Part shown: positions 8,066 to 16,865 of the stretch, piece by piece
Position numbering within the stretch: position 1 is the first letter of the stretch
Layout of the letters: each line of letters begins with the position of its first letter
Source: Pandoraea faecigallinarum
GTDB taxonomy: Bacteria; Pseudomonadota; Gammaproteobacteria; Burkholderiales; Burkholderiaceae
Reading direction: 5' to 3'
Length of the DNA stretch: 64,000 nt
NCBI RefSeq assembly: GCF_001029105.3
Contig: NZ_CP011807.3
Span: 5,022,001 to 5,086,000, forward strand
Position numbers and translations under genes: made by a program
Notes under the pieces: model-generated
The model's input: the letters and a program-made list of their open reading frames with translations, nothing else
What the model was told of the DNA's origin: nothing
The model's database searches: none

Positions 8066-8521
8066 ATGGACACCACTGAACGTTTGGGTCGGATACTTTC
8101 GCGCGACCGGGTGATTGCCGTGGTCGGCCTGTCGCCGCGGCCGGACCGGCCGAGTTTCACCACGTCGCGTTATATGCAGCAGCACGGGTATCGCATCGTG
8201 CCGGTCAACCCGCAGGCTGCCGATTCCGGCGAGACGATTCTGGGCGAGACCGTCTACGCGAGCCTCACCGAGGCGGCCGACGCCTTGCGTGCCGACGGTG
8301 TGCGCATCCAGATGGTCGACTGCTTTCGCCGCAGCAACGACATTCCGCCGATTGCCGACGAAGCCGTGGCGATTGGCGCCACGAGTCTGTGGATGCAATT
8401 GGGCATCGAAAACGACGAGGCGGCTGCCGTGGCATTGGCCGCGGGGCTCGATGTCGTGATGGACCGTTGCGTCAAGATCGAGTATCAGCGCTGGCTGATG
8501 CAGGGCGGCGGGTTGCCGTAA
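8066..8521 (+). CDS. CoA-binding protein, CoA_binding_2 family (YccU/YneT-like)
   Basis: Single-domain Rossmann protein of 151 residues. The glycine-rich loop VVGLSPRPDRPS near residues 18-30 and the phrase RIVPVNPQ match the CoA-binding domain of succinyl-CoA synthetase-like proteins (PF13380); QMVDCFRRSNDIPPIADEA and the closing VVMDRCVKIEY are also typical. It has no catalytic ligase domain. The physiological role of the family is unknown. The ATG at 8066 has only a weak GTGAG ribosome site. It stands alone. Confidence 0.85.
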   Translation: MDTTERLGRILSRDRVIAVVGLSPRPDRPSFTTSRYMQQHGYRIVPVNPQAADSGETILGETVYASLTEAADALRADGVRIQMVDCFRRSNDIPPIADEAVAIGATSLWMQLGIENDEAAAVALAAGLDVVMDRCVKIEYQRWLMQGGGLP

Positions 8522-8637
8522 CGCGCCAACGACCGCTGATGCGTGTCTTGCGTGCCGTTGCCTCGTCATGAATTCCGAAAAACAAAAAAGCGCTTCCTTT
8601 CCACTTTCCCGCTAACACGCTAACCACCGACGCCGCC

Positions 8638-9576
8638 ATGACCATCGACGCCGATCTGCTCGCCTACTACGACCTGATGGCGCGCAAGTACCCCACGCCG
8701 GAGAACGCCCCCGCACCGACCCCGCAAGAAGTCCGGGCCCGGTTCGCCACGGTGGCGGTCGAGGCCTTGCGCCCGCTGCCGGCAGGATTGCGAAGCGAGA
8801 CGTTCGAGATCCCGTTGCCGGGCCGCAATCTGCGCGCAAGGCTGTACCGTCCGGCCGGTCGCACCGTGCCGCTCGTCGTGTACTTCCATGGCGGGGGCTG
8901 GGTCGTGGGTGACGTCGATACGCATGGCACCGTGGCGGCCTTCCTGGCACAGGACGCCGACGTTGCCGTGTTGAGCGTCGATTACCGGTTGGCGCCGGAG
9001 CATCCGTTCCCCACGCCGGTGGACGATGCCCGGGAAGCGTTGGCGTGGGCTGCCGAGCAGCGCGCCCGGCTGGGGTTGAGTCTGGACCGTCTGGCGGTGG
9101 CTGGCGACAGCGCTGGCGGGCATCTGGCCGCACAGGCGGCAGCGTGGTTCAACGACAGGCATCCGGGCATCGTCGGTGCGCAATTGCTGATCTATCCGGT
9201 CGTGCAGTACCGCTTCGACACGCCGAGTTACGAGCGTCTGGCGCATGGCGTTGGTCTCACGCGTGATGAAATGCGCTGGTATTGGAAGGAATTTCTCGCG
9301 GGCGTGGAGCCGGCGGCGAACGATGTGCGGGTGAATTTGATGGCGGAAGCGCCGCGGCATCCGTTACCGAACAGTTTGGTGATTGCGGCGGAATACGATC
9401 CGTTGCATGACGAAGCGGTGGACTATGCCAGGTTCGTCGCGCGCACGGGGTCGAAGGCGGAGGTGATCGAGGCCACGGGCCTCACCCACAGCTTCGCCCG
9501 GTTGCAGCCATTCGTGCCGCACGCGCGAATGGTGATGCACGATGCTGCGCAGCGGCTACGAGCGTGGCTGGACTGA
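8638..9576 (+). CDS. Alpha/beta hydrolase, hormone-sensitive lipase family esterase
   Basis: Esterase of 312 residues. The oxyanion-hole motif HGGGW is at residues 84-88 and the nucleophile motif GDSAGG at 156-161 with Ser158; the acid residue lies in AAEYDPLHDE (about 255) and the His in GLTHSFAR (about 286). This is the classic family IV bacterial esterase arrangement. No signal peptide, so cytoplasmic. It cleaves short acyl esters in relatives; the natural substrate is unknown. It is not obviously in an operon and converges on the minus-strand gene at 9637. Confidence 0.88.
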   Translation: MTIDADLLAYYDLMARKYPTPENAPAPTPQEVRARFATVAVEALRPLPAGLRSETFEIPLPGRNLRARLYRPAGRTVPLVVYFHGGGWVVGDVDTHGTVAAFLAQDADVAVLSVDYRLAPEHPFPTPVDDAREALAWAAEQRARLGLSLDRLAVAGDSAGGHLAAQAAAWFNDRHPGIVGAQLLIYPVVQYRFDTPSYERLAHGVGLTRDEMRWYWKEFLAGVEPAANDVRVNLMAEAPRHPLPNSLVIAAEYDPLHDEAVDYARFVARTGSKAEVIEATGLTHSFARLQPFVPHARMVMHDAAQRLRAWLD

Positions 9577-9636
9577 CCGGGGACCCGGGAGGATGGCCCC
9601 GGCCGCAGCACTACCCGACGCAGGGAAGCCAGCCGG

Positions 9637-10479
9637 TCACTTCAGCCATTTGTCGACCACTCCCTGATACTCGCCGGTTTTCTGGGCGAGATTGAGCCAC
9701 TGATCGACGTAATGCTTGAAGACATCGTCGCCGCGCGGCAGGAGGTAGGCTTTCTCGCCAAACTGGAGAGGCTTGTCGGGATTGACCGGACAGAGGGCCG
9801 GATTGATCTTGTGCTGGAGCAGGGTTTCGGAGGAATCCGTCACCATGACGTCGGCCTTGCCGTCGGCGATCTGCTGGAAGATCGTGACGTTATCGGGATA
9901 GATCGTGAGCGAAGCGTTCGGCAGATACTGGCGGGCGAAGCGTTCGTTGGTGCCGCCCGGGTTGGCGATGGCGCGGGTGCTGGGCTTGTTGAGGTCGGCG
10001 AGCGTCTGATACTTCGCGACGTCGGCGCAGCGCACGATGGGTGACTTGCCGTCCACCATCACGACGTTGCTGTAGTAGGCGCGCGCGGCGCGATCAAGGG
10101 TGACCGAGATGCCGCCGACGGCGGTGTCGCACTTGCCTGCGGTGAAGTCGTCCATCAGGCCTTTCCACGTCGTGGGGACGATGACCGGTTTCACGCCGAG
10201 CGACTTGGCCAGCGAAGCGACCAGATCCACGTCGACGCCTTCGAATTGCCCGTCCGGGCGACGATACGAATAGGGCTTGTAGTCGCCGGTCGCGCAGGCG
10301 CGCAACGTGCCCGACTTCACGATGTCGTCGAGCCGCGAGTGGACGGCAGGCGACGACATCGGGCTGGGCGCGGCGGATTGGGCCAGTGCGACGTTCGCCG
10401 GGATACCGGTGGCGAGGGTGACGGCGAGCGCCGCCCCTGCCGTGAAGGCCACGCGGGCGGCCGTCTTCATGACTGTCAT
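9637..10479 (-). CDS. Periplasmic PheC-like protein (cyclohexadienyl dehydratase / binding-protein fold)
   Basis: Secreted protein of 280 residues. The ATG at 10479 follows a GGAGA ribosome site. A signal peptide ends near residue 33 (NVALA). The rest has the bacterial SBP_3 fold; phrases such as [43 protein letters not shown] and [10 protein letters not shown] match periplasmic cyclohexadienyl dehydratases (PheC), which turn prephenate or arogenate into phenylpyruvate or phenylalanine. It could instead be a plain amino-acid binding protein; no permease or ATPase gene is next to it, which favours an enzyme or orphan receptor. Confidence 0.72.
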   Translation of the reverse strand: MTVMKTAARVAFTAGAALAVTLATGIPANVALAQSAAPSPMSSPAVHSRLDDIVKSGTLRACATGDYKPYSYRRPDGQFEGVDVDLVASLAKSLGVKPVIVPTTWKGLMDDFTAGKCDTAVGGISVTLDRAARAYYSNVVMVDGKSPIVRCADVAKYQTLADLNKPSTRAIANPGGTNERFARQYLPNASLTIYPDNVTIFQQIADGKADVMVTDSSETLLQHKINPALCPVNPDKPLQFGEKAYLLPRGDDVFKHYVDQWLNLAQKTGEYQGVVDKWLK

Positions 10480-10839
10480 GCTTGTCTCCGTTTTGTTTTG
10501 TTGACGTACTCGCGGCAGTGGCACGGTCGACGCCTCCTGGCACCATCGCGCTTCATTCCGCGCTTCATTCCGCGCTTCACTTCACTTCACGCCATCCCGT
10601 ACCCTGCGCCATGCCGTCGCATGCGGCACATGGGCGTTCATACTACTGTTCGGCCGGGCCCGCGCCAACCCATGCCAAAAATGCGCGCCCATCGCGACTC
10701 TCCTCGCTCCGAACTGGCGTCGAGGGTGTGTCATGCGCGTGGCATTTATGTGCGGCATAACAGCCCGCAACGCGACCGCCCTCCGGATACCCGGGTAAAA
10801 TGGCCGCTTGCCCAAAACCTTCCCACTCCCCGCTGCGAC
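10480..10839. other. Divergent promoter region between pheC-like gene and hemE
   Basis: The 360 bases hold three 12-bp tandem units (10548-10583, third copy imperfect) and GC-rich sequence. No small gene with a ribosome site is evident. Promoters for both genes should lie here, but I could not assign them firmly. Confidence 0.45.
10548..10583. repeat. Three tandem 12-bp units
   Basis: GCGCTTCATTCC occurs twice in tandem (10548-10559, 10560-10571), followed by a third copy with three changes (10572-10583). Function unknown; it may only reflect replication slippage. Confidence 0.6.
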
Positions 10840-11910
10840 GTGTCCCAAGCTCTGCAAAACGATACTTTCCTGCGCGCCCTGCTGCGCCAGCCGACCGAGT
10901 ACACGCCGATCTGGCTGATGCGCCAGGCGGGCCGGTACCTGCCCGAATACAACGCGACACGCGCCAAGGCCGGCAGCTTCCTGGCGCTGGCCAAGAACCC
11001 CGCCTACGCGACCGAGGTCACGCTTCAGCCGCTCGAACGCTTCCCGCTCGACGCGGCGATCCTGTTCTCGGACATCCTCACCATTCCCGACGCCATGGGC
11101 CTCGGCCTGTCGTTCGAGGCCGGCGAAGGTCCACGCTTTGCGCACCCACTGCGTACCGAAGCCGACGTGCGCCGCCTTCAGGCGCCGGACCTCGACAGCC
11201 TGCGTTACGTTTTCGATGCCGTGAGCGAGATCCGCCGCGCCCTGAACGGCCGCGTGCCGCTCATTGGCTTCTCCGGCAGCCCGTGGACGCTCGCGTGCTA
11301 CATGGTCGAAGGCGCCGGTTCGGCCGACTTCCGCACCGTCAAGACGATGATGTACGAGCGGCCCGACCTGATGACGCACATCCTCGAAACCAACGCGCGC
11401 GCCGTCGCCGCCTATCTCAACGCGCAAATCGAAGCGGGCGCGCAGGCCGTCATGGTGTTCGACACCTGGGGAGGCGCGCTGGCCGACGGTCTGTATCAGC
11501 GCTTCTCGCTCGCGTATATGAAGCAGGCGCTCGAAGGCGTGCACCGCGAGTGGAACGGCGTGCGCGTCCCGCATATCGTCTTCACCAAGGGCGGCGGCCA
11601 GTGGCTCGAAGCCATCGCCGACACCGGCCCGGACGCCATCGGCCTGGACTGGACGGTCGATCTCGCTGCCGCCCGTCGTCGCGTAGGCGATCGTTGTGCG
11701 CTGCAAGGCAATTTCGATCCGACAGCGCTCTTCGCGGCCCCCGGTGCCATCCGCACCGAGGTTCGCCGCCTGCTCGACGCCTACGGCAACGCATCAGGGC
11801 ATGTCTTCAATCTCGGACACGGCATCTCGCAATTCACCGATCCGGAACACGTCGCCGCCCTCGTGGAGGAAGTCCACAGCTACAGCCGAACGCTGCGCCA
11901 AACGGCATGA
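10840..11910 (+). CDS. hemE: Uroporphyrinogen decarboxylase
   Basis: Cytoplasmic haem-pathway enzyme of 356 residues that decarboxylates uroporphyrinogen III to coproporphyrinogen III. I use the GTG at 10840, which gives the normal N-terminus ([36 protein letters not shown]). The substrate-binding block [15 protein letters not shown], the phrase [21 protein letters not shown] with the catalytic Asp, and [15 protein letters not shown] are all intact, as is the C-terminal [20 protein letters not shown]. Upstream residues in the same frame are non-homologous. priA follows after 405 bases. Confidence 0.95.
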   Translation: MSQALQNDTFLRALLRQPTEYTPIWLMRQAGRYLPEYNATRAKAGSFLALAKNPAYATEVTLQPLERFPLDAAILFSDILTIPDAMGLGLSFEAGEGPRFAHPLRTEADVRRLQAPDLDSLRYVFDAVSEIRRALNGRVPLIGFSGSPWTLACYMVEGAGSADFRTVKTMMYERPDLMTHILETNARAVAAYLNAQIEAGAQAVMVFDTWGGALADGLYQRFSLAYMKQALEGVHREWNGVRVPHIVFTKGGGQWLEAIADTGPDAIGLDWTVDLAAARRRVGDRCALQGNFDPTALFAAPGAIRTEVRRLLDAYGNASGHVFNLGHGISQFTDPEHVAALVEEVHSYSRTLRQTA

Positions 11911-12055
11911 GCCGATGATTTTTGTCACTTGCACACGCAGTGACGCGGGTTCGCGGGGCATTTCGCCCTGCAAACCCAACCGTCGTTCGACGCGGCGAAT
12001 GTCAAGGGAAATGCAGTCGAATAACCCCTCCAATTTACGGAGTTGTCCCGAAGAC

Positions 12056-12064
12056 TTATGCACA
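12056..12064 (+). promoter_or_regulatory. DnaA-box match (TTATGCACA)
   Basis: Exact match to the nine-base consensus TTATNCACA, in the gap before priA. Confidence 0.4.
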
Positions 12065-12234
12065 AATTCTCGCTGCGCCGCCGCAAGTGAGAGACAAGGA
12101 AAAGGCATTGTCGGCGCGCTTCATAAGCTATTGATCGAAAAGCATTTTTGATTCACGACAAGCCAGAACGACGAGCGATGCGAGGACCGTGCGGCGTGGC
12201 TCGCGAGAGATAATCCCCACAGTTCTCAACATAG

Positions 12235-12243
12235 TTATCCACA
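12235..12243 (+). promoter_or_regulatory. DnaA-box match (TTATCCACA)
   Basis: Exact match to the strongest DnaA-box sequence, about 75 bases before the priA start and in the same orientation as the box at 12056. Confidence 0.45.
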
Positions 12244-12315
12244 AGCGATTCGACGCCGGCGGAAAGCCGACTCAAATCCGGGGTTTACCGGCACTTCTCA
12301 GGATTCACTTTAAGT

Positions 12316-14859
12316 TTGACGCGCGCCGACGATCTGTCCGATCCGTTCATTGCATCGAGCGACGATGCTCTTTTCCCGGCGACCCAGCCTCGCACCGGTG
12401 CGCCCGCGATCGCCCGCGTGGCGCTCGATACGCCGCTTCTCACGCTGTTCGACTACCGCCTCGATCAGGCCGCAAGCCCCGGCCAACTCGTGCAGGTTCC
12501 GTTCGGACGGCGACAGGTCGTGGGGGTCGTCTGGGAGTTGACGCAGCGCAGCGAAGTCGATCCGAAAAAGCTGCGGGAAGTGACATCCGTCTGGCATGAA
12601 TTGCCGCCGCTCGGCGACGATTGGCGCGATCTGATGCAGTTCGCCTCGCGTTACTACCAGCGCGGCGTCGGCGAAGTCGCCCTTCCCGCGATTCCGGGGC
12701 ATCTGCGCACGCCCATGCGCTGGCCGCGGCTGCTCGCCCAGCGCGGCGTGCAGCGTTACCGGATTGCCGACGGTGCACTCGGTCCGTTGATGCAGAGTGT
12801 GCCGCCCCGTTTGCGTGCCCAGCGCCGGCTGGCCGAAGGACTCGCTCAGGCCGGCACCCTGGATGCCGACGAAGCCCGTGCGCTGTGCGCCAAGGCCGCG
12901 GATGTCCTCAAGCAATGGACGGCCGCGGGCTGGGTCGTTGTCGAGACCGTGGCGTTTCATGAGGCGGTACGTGAAGCCCGCGATACCGACGGTGACGACA
13001 CAGACCGCGCGGCCGCTCACGATAGGCACACCGAATCGTGCGATGGGCTGGACGACGTGTTGGGCGACGCCGCCGACGGCCGCACCGTCGGCACGAAGAC
13101 GCTCACGGCCGGCCAGGCCGACGCCGTCGCCGCCATTCGCGACGCGCTGATTGCCGCCGGTGCGAGGCACCTCGCCGCCTCGGCTGCCTCGGTCGCGATG
13201 AGCGGCGTCGAAGCCGCCCATGCGGCCAACTCGCCGGCCAGTCCGGCGCCCCCAGCGGAATCGCTCCCGCCCCCCCCGCCGTTCCTGCTCTATGGCGTCA
13301 CGTGCAGCGGCAAGACCGAAGTCTATTTGCGAGCCGTTGCCCAGGCCCTGCACGCCCGCGAGTCGCACGACGCGCAAGTGCTCGTTCTGGTTCCGGAAAT
13401 CAACCTGACACCGCAGCTCGAAGGCGTCTTTCGCGCACGGTTTCCGAACGAGCAGCTCGTCACGCTGCACAGCGGACTGGCCGAGGGCGAGCGTGCCCGG
13501 CACTGGCTCGCGGCGCATCGCGGCGAAGCGCGCATCGTGCTCGGCACCCGGCTGGCGGTGATGGCGTCGTTGCCGCACCTGCGGCTCATCGTCGTCGACG
13601 AAGAACACGACCCTTCATATAAGCAGCAGGAAGGCCTGCGCTACTCGGCGCGCGATCTGGCGATCTGGCGCGCCAACCGTCTGCGCATTCCGGTCGTGCT
13701 CGGTTCGGCCACGCCATCGCTCGACAGCTGGAATCGAGCGGAGCAAGGGCGCTACGTCCGTCTGACGATGCCCGAACGCGCCACGCCGGACGCCGTGCTG
13801 CCGCGTGTGTCGCTCATCGACATGGATATCGAGCGCAAGCGGCAGCGCATGGTGCACGAAGGCCTGTCGCAACCATTGCTTGCGGCCATCCGGGCACGCC
13901 TCGACGCGGGCGAGCAAAGTCTGTTGTTCCTGAATCGTCGAGGCTACGCGCCGGTCCTGAACTGCGACGCCTGCGGCTGGATCAGCGACTGCCGCCGGTG
14001 CAGCGCGCACATGGTGCTGCACAAGCCGGAGCGGCGTTTGCGTTGCCACCATTGCGGCGCGGAATCGCGCATTCCTCATGCCTGCCCCGACTGCGGCAAC
14101 CTCGATCTCGCGCCGCTCGGGCGCGGCACGCAACGCATCGAGGAAGCACTGACCGAGCACTTCCCCGAAGCACGGCTCGCGCGCATCGATGCCGACAGTA
14201 CGCGTCGCAAAGGCAGTGCGCAGGCACTCTTCGCACAGGTCCATGCAGGGGAAGTCGACATTCTGATCGGCACGCAAATGGTGGCCAAAGGTCACGATTT
14301 CCGAAACGTCACGCTCGTCGGTGTGGTGAACGCCGACAGCGCCCTCTTCTCGCACGACTTCCGTGCGGCGGAACGTCTCTTCGCCCAGCTGATGCAGGTG
14401 GCAGGCCGTGCAGGGCGTGCCGCACGGGCCGACGGCCCCGGTGACGTGCTGATCCAGACAAGCTACGCTTCACACCCGCTCTTCGCGTCGCTCATGCGCC
14501 ATGACTACGCCGGCTTCGCGGCGCAGCAACTCGAAGAGCGGCGCGTCGCGCTGTTGCCCCCGTATACCCGCCAGGCATTGCTTCGCGCCGAGGCCCGCAA
14601 GCTCGACGACGCCATGGCCTTCCTCAAGCAGGCCCGCGAGATCGCCGCCACCCCGGCGCTGAACGACTCGCGCATCTCGCTGGGGGACCCCGTACCCATG
14701 ACGATGGTGCGTATCGCCGGCACCGAGCGCGCGCAACTCGTCGTCGAAAGTCCGCACCGCGGGGCGCTCCAGCGCTTTCTCACTCAATGGATGGGTGAGT
14801 TACGCCCGCTCAGGGCACCGGTGCGCTGGCACCTGGAAGTCGACCCGCTCGAAATATAA
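12316..14859 (+). CDS. priA: Primosomal protein N' (replication restart helicase PriA)
   Basis: DNA helicase of 847 residues that reloads the replisome at stalled forks. No ATG precedes the conserved start, so I use the TTG at 12316. Order: DNA-binding domain (LLTLFDYRLDQ, QVPFGRRQVVGVVW), a long variable acidic and Ala/Pro-rich stretch (about 215-325), Walker A GVTCSGKTEVY (about 326-336), DEEHDPSYKQQ, then eight zinc-binding cysteines (about 549-590; CDACGW, CRRC, CHHC, CPDC), GTQMVAKGHDF and QVAGRAGR. It is longer than E. coli PriA (732) mainly because of the variable stretch. It probably has its own promoter, since it lies 405 bases after hemE. Confidence 0.93.
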   Translation: MTRADDLSDPFIASSDDALFPATQPRTGAPAIARVALDTPLLTLFDYRLDQAASPGQLVQVPFGRRQVVGVVWELTQRSEVDPKKLREVTSVWHELPPLGDDWRDLMQFASRYYQRGVGEVALPAIPGHLRTPMRWPRLLAQRGVQRYRIADGALGPLMQSVPPRLRAQRRLAEGLAQAGTLDADEARALCAKAADVLKQWTAAGWVVVETVAFHEAVREARDTDGDDTDRAAAHDRHTESCDGLDDVLGDAADGRTVGTKTLTAGQADAVAAIRDALIAAGARHLAASAASVAMSGVEAAHAANSPASPAPPAESLPPPPPFLLYGVTCSGKTEVYLRAVAQALHARESHDAQVLVLVPEINLTPQLEGVFRARFPNEQLVTLHSGLAEGERARHWLAAHRGEARIVLGTRLAVMASLPHLRLIVVDEEHDPSYKQQEGLRYSARDLAIWRANRLRIPVVLGSATPSLDSWNRAEQGRYVRLTMPERATPDAVLPRVSLIDMDIERKRQRMVHEGLSQPLLAAIRARLDAGEQSLLFLNRRGYAPVLNCDACGWISDCRRCSAHMVLHKPERRLRCHHCGAESRIPHACPDCGNLDLAPLGRGTQRIEEALTEHFPEARLARIDADSTRRKGSAQALFAQVHAGEVDILIGTQMVAKGHDFRNVTLVGVVNADSALFSHDFRAAERLFAQLMQVAGRAGRAARADGPGDVLIQTSYASHPLFASLMRHDYAGFAAQQLEERRVALLPPYTRQALLRAEARKLDDAMAFLKQAREIAATPALNDSRISLGDPVPMTMVRIAGTERAQLVVESPHRGALQRFLTQWMGELRPLRAPVRWHLEVDPLEI

Positions 14860-15012
14860 AACGGTATATAGCGTTCCGAAAATTTGACAATATCGGAAGA
14901 ATCCACGACGATGCGGGCATCACAAGACGGAAAAAAAGACCGCTGGAAGTCCGCTGCACGTCGAACGGTTCACGTCATCTGAACGATAAAAACGTCCCAC
15001 AGGAGACATCCG

Positions 15013-16350
15013 ATGAAGTCCCACGACAGGAGCGCCGCCCCCACGGCGCCGCAAGCTGCTGCATCCCTGGCTCCCCCCGAATACGCCTTCTCCGAGTCGC
15101 CGGCCGAGTCGCCCGTGGCCGAGGTGTCGCGCCGTCGCTTCCTGCGACGCGCCGGTGCCCTCGGTGTCGGGGCGAGCCTCGCAGGCCGCGCGCTCGACGT
15201 ACTCGCCGCCGCCACCGCCCCGCAAACGGTGACGCTGCCGTTCGCGAACGGTGAGCGCGAACTCGTCGCGTATCCGCAGAAACGCCCCCTGATTCGGCTC
15301 ACCGCACGTCCGCCGCAACTGGAGACGCCGTTCGAGGTCTTCAACGACGGGCTCATCACGCCGAACGACGCCTTCTTCGTGCGGTATCACCTCGCGGGCA
15401 TTCCGACCGATATCGACCCTGCGAAGCACCGTATCCGCGTGGGCGGCAGCGTCGCCAAACCGCTCGACATTTCGCTCGCGTCGCTCAAGAAGGACTTCGG
15501 TACCCCCGTCGAGATCGTTGCCGTGCACCAGTGCTCGGGCAACAGCCGGGGATTCTTCGAGCCCCGCGTCGGCGGCGGGCAGATCGCCAACGGTGCGATG
15601 GGCAATGCGCGCTGGCGGGGCATTCCGCTCAAGCGAATTCTCGAACGCGCCGGGGTGTCGGCCAGCGCGAAACAAGTCACGTTCGAAGGGCTCGACCGGC
15701 CGATCGTTCCGGCGACACCGGAGTTCGTGAAGGCACTCGACCTCGATCACGCCATGGACGGCGAGGTCATGGTCGCCTTCGCCATGAACGGCAAGGATCT
15801 GCCGATGCTCAACGGTTTTCCGGTGCGGCTTGTCGTGCCGGGCTACTACGGCACGTATTGGGTGAAGCATTTGGCGGACATCAACGTCATCGATAAAGTC
15901 TTCGACGGCTTCTGGATGGCTTCGGCGTACCGGATTCCGGATAACGACTGTCACTGCGTCGAACCCGGCAAAGCCCCGGAGAAAACGAAGCCCATCGGCC
16001 GCTTCACCGTGCGCTCGTTCGTGACCAGCCATACCGACGGCCAACAGGTGCCGGCAGGCAAACCCCTGCGGGTGCGCGGCATTGCGTTCGATGGCGGCGA
16101 GGGCATTCGCGACGTGCAGTTCTCGGCCGACGGCGGGCAGACCTGGCAAGCCGCCAAGCTGGGCAACGAGTTGTCGAAGTATTCGTTTCGCGAGTGGACG
16201 GCCTCGTTCACGCCGCCGCAAGCCGGCGAGTATGTGCTGAAAGTTCGGGCGACGAATCGCGTGGGAGTCACGCAGCCGCTGCAATCGTTGTGGAATCCGG
16301 CCGGCTATCTGCGCAACGGCGTGGAAGCCGTGCGCGTCGTGGCTGCGTAA
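15013..16350 (+). CDS. sorA: Sulfite:cytochrome c oxidoreductase, molybdopterin subunit SorA
   Basis: Periplasmic molybdenum enzyme of 445 residues that oxidises sulfite to sulfate. Residues 39-48 (SRRRFLRRAG) are a twin-arginine signal, preceded by an unusually long Ala/Pro-rich leader. The molybdenum ligand Cys174 is in VHQCSGNSRG. Later blocks PGYYGTYWVKHLADI and the C-terminal immunoglobulin-like dimerisation domain (RGIAFDGGEGIRDVQFSADGG) match the sulfite oxidase family. It lies 37 bases before the cytochrome gene sorB. A TTGACA at 14884 could be part of the promoter but has no good -10 partner. Confidence 0.9.
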   Translation: MKSHDRSAAPTAPQAAASLAPPEYAFSESPAESPVAEVSRRRFLRRAGALGVGASLAGRALDVLAAATAPQTVTLPFANGERELVAYPQKRPLIRLTARPPQLETPFEVFNDGLITPNDAFFVRYHLAGIPTDIDPAKHRIRVGGSVAKPLDISLASLKKDFGTPVEIVAVHQCSGNSRGFFEPRVGGGQIANGAMGNARWRGIPLKRILERAGVSASAKQVTFEGLDRPIVPATPEFVKALDLDHAMDGEVMVAFAMNGKDLPMLNGFPVRLVVPGYYGTYWVKHLADINVIDKVFDGFWMASAYRIPDNDCHCVEPGKAPEKTKPIGRFTVRSFVTSHTDGQQVPAGKPLRVRGIAFDGGEGIRDVQFSADGGQTWQAAKLGNELSKYSFREWTASFTPPQAGEYVLKVRATNRVGVTQPLQSLWNPAGYLRNGVEAVRVVAA

Positions 16351-16387
16351 GGCAGGCAAACGCGCAAGCGAGGAGGGGAAGACAACC

Positions 16388-16720
16388 ATGAAACATCTGA
16401 AATTTATGCATCGCGCGGCCATCGTGCTCGGGTTGCTCGGCACAATTGCCAGCGCCCCGGCTCTTGCGCTCGAGATCAAACTGCCGCAGGAGACGGCGCA
16501 ACTCAAAGCCTCGACGCTCGCGGGCCATCAGGCCGCCAGCGCATGGTGCGTGATGTGCCATTCGATCGACTACATCAACGCCCAGCCACCGATGCCCGCC
16601 GCCTTCTGGAACGCCGAAGTCACGAAGATGGTGAAGGTCTACGGCGCCCCGATTCCGGAAGATCAGGTCAAGCTGATTTCCGAGTATCTGGGCGCGACCT
16701 ACGGTACCGAGCGAAAATAG
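16388..16720 (+). CDS. sorB: Sulfite dehydrogenase cytochrome c subunit SorB
   Basis: Small periplasmic c-type cytochrome of 110 residues, electron acceptor for SorA. The signal peptide ends near residue 28 (APALA). The single haem motif CVMCH is at residues 54-58; likely sixth ligand Met lies in QPPMPAAFW or in VTKMVKVYG. The length and the phrase IDYINAQPPMPAAFWNAEVTKM match SorB of Starkeya-type enzymes. It is preceded by a GAGGGGAAG ribosome site and immediately follows sorA. Confidence 0.9.
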   Translation: MKHLKFMHRAAIVLGLLGTIASAPALALEIKLPQETAQLKASTLAGHQAASAWCVMCHSIDYINAQPPMPAAFWNAEVTKMVKVYGAPIPEDQVKLISEYLGATYGTERK

Positions 16721-16744
16721 TCGCACGTCAGGAGTGATACCGGC

Positions 16745-16776
16745 GGTGCAACCGCATTTTTGACTCTGGTTGCACC
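16745..16776. promoter_or_regulatory. Putative PutA operator (inverted GTTGCA sites)
   Basis: GGTGCAACC (16745-16753) and its exact reverse complement GGTTGCACC (16768-16776) lie 23 bases apart centre to centre, about two helical turns. Each contains GTTGCA, the core bound by the ribbon-helix-helix domain of trifunctional PutA in enteric bacteria. The right half overlaps the -35 box of the putA promoter candidate. Confidence 0.65.
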
Positions 16777-16798
16777 CCTGTCGAAACCCGGTTACGAT
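16770..16798 (+). promoter_or_regulatory. Putative putA promoter
   Basis: TTGCAC (16770-16775), 17-base spacer, TACGAT (16793-16798). This would start transcription near 16805 and leave a leader of about 60 bases. The -35 box is inside the PutA operator half-site, consistent with autorepression. Confidence 0.45.
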
Positions 16799-16865
16799 GC
16801 CGCAATTCACCCCCTATGGGTGTCACGCATTCTTTTGCGTTTTCGCGTCTTCAGGTAACCCACTC

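Larger units (their letters stand above)
11911..12315. other. hemE-priA intergenic region with DnaA-box matches
   Basis: The 405 bases become AT-richer toward priA. Two exact matches to the TTATNCACA DnaA-box consensus lie on the plus strand at 12056-12064 (TTATGCACA) and 12235-12243 (TTATCCACA), with a weaker TAATCCCCA at 12211. No supported protein gene. Confidence 0.5.

Noticed and set aside
14920..16506. Minus-strand open frame of 528 codons opposite sorA
   Set aside because: Opposite a complete molybdoenzyme gene with Tat signal and active-site Cys; the reverse frame is compositional noise.
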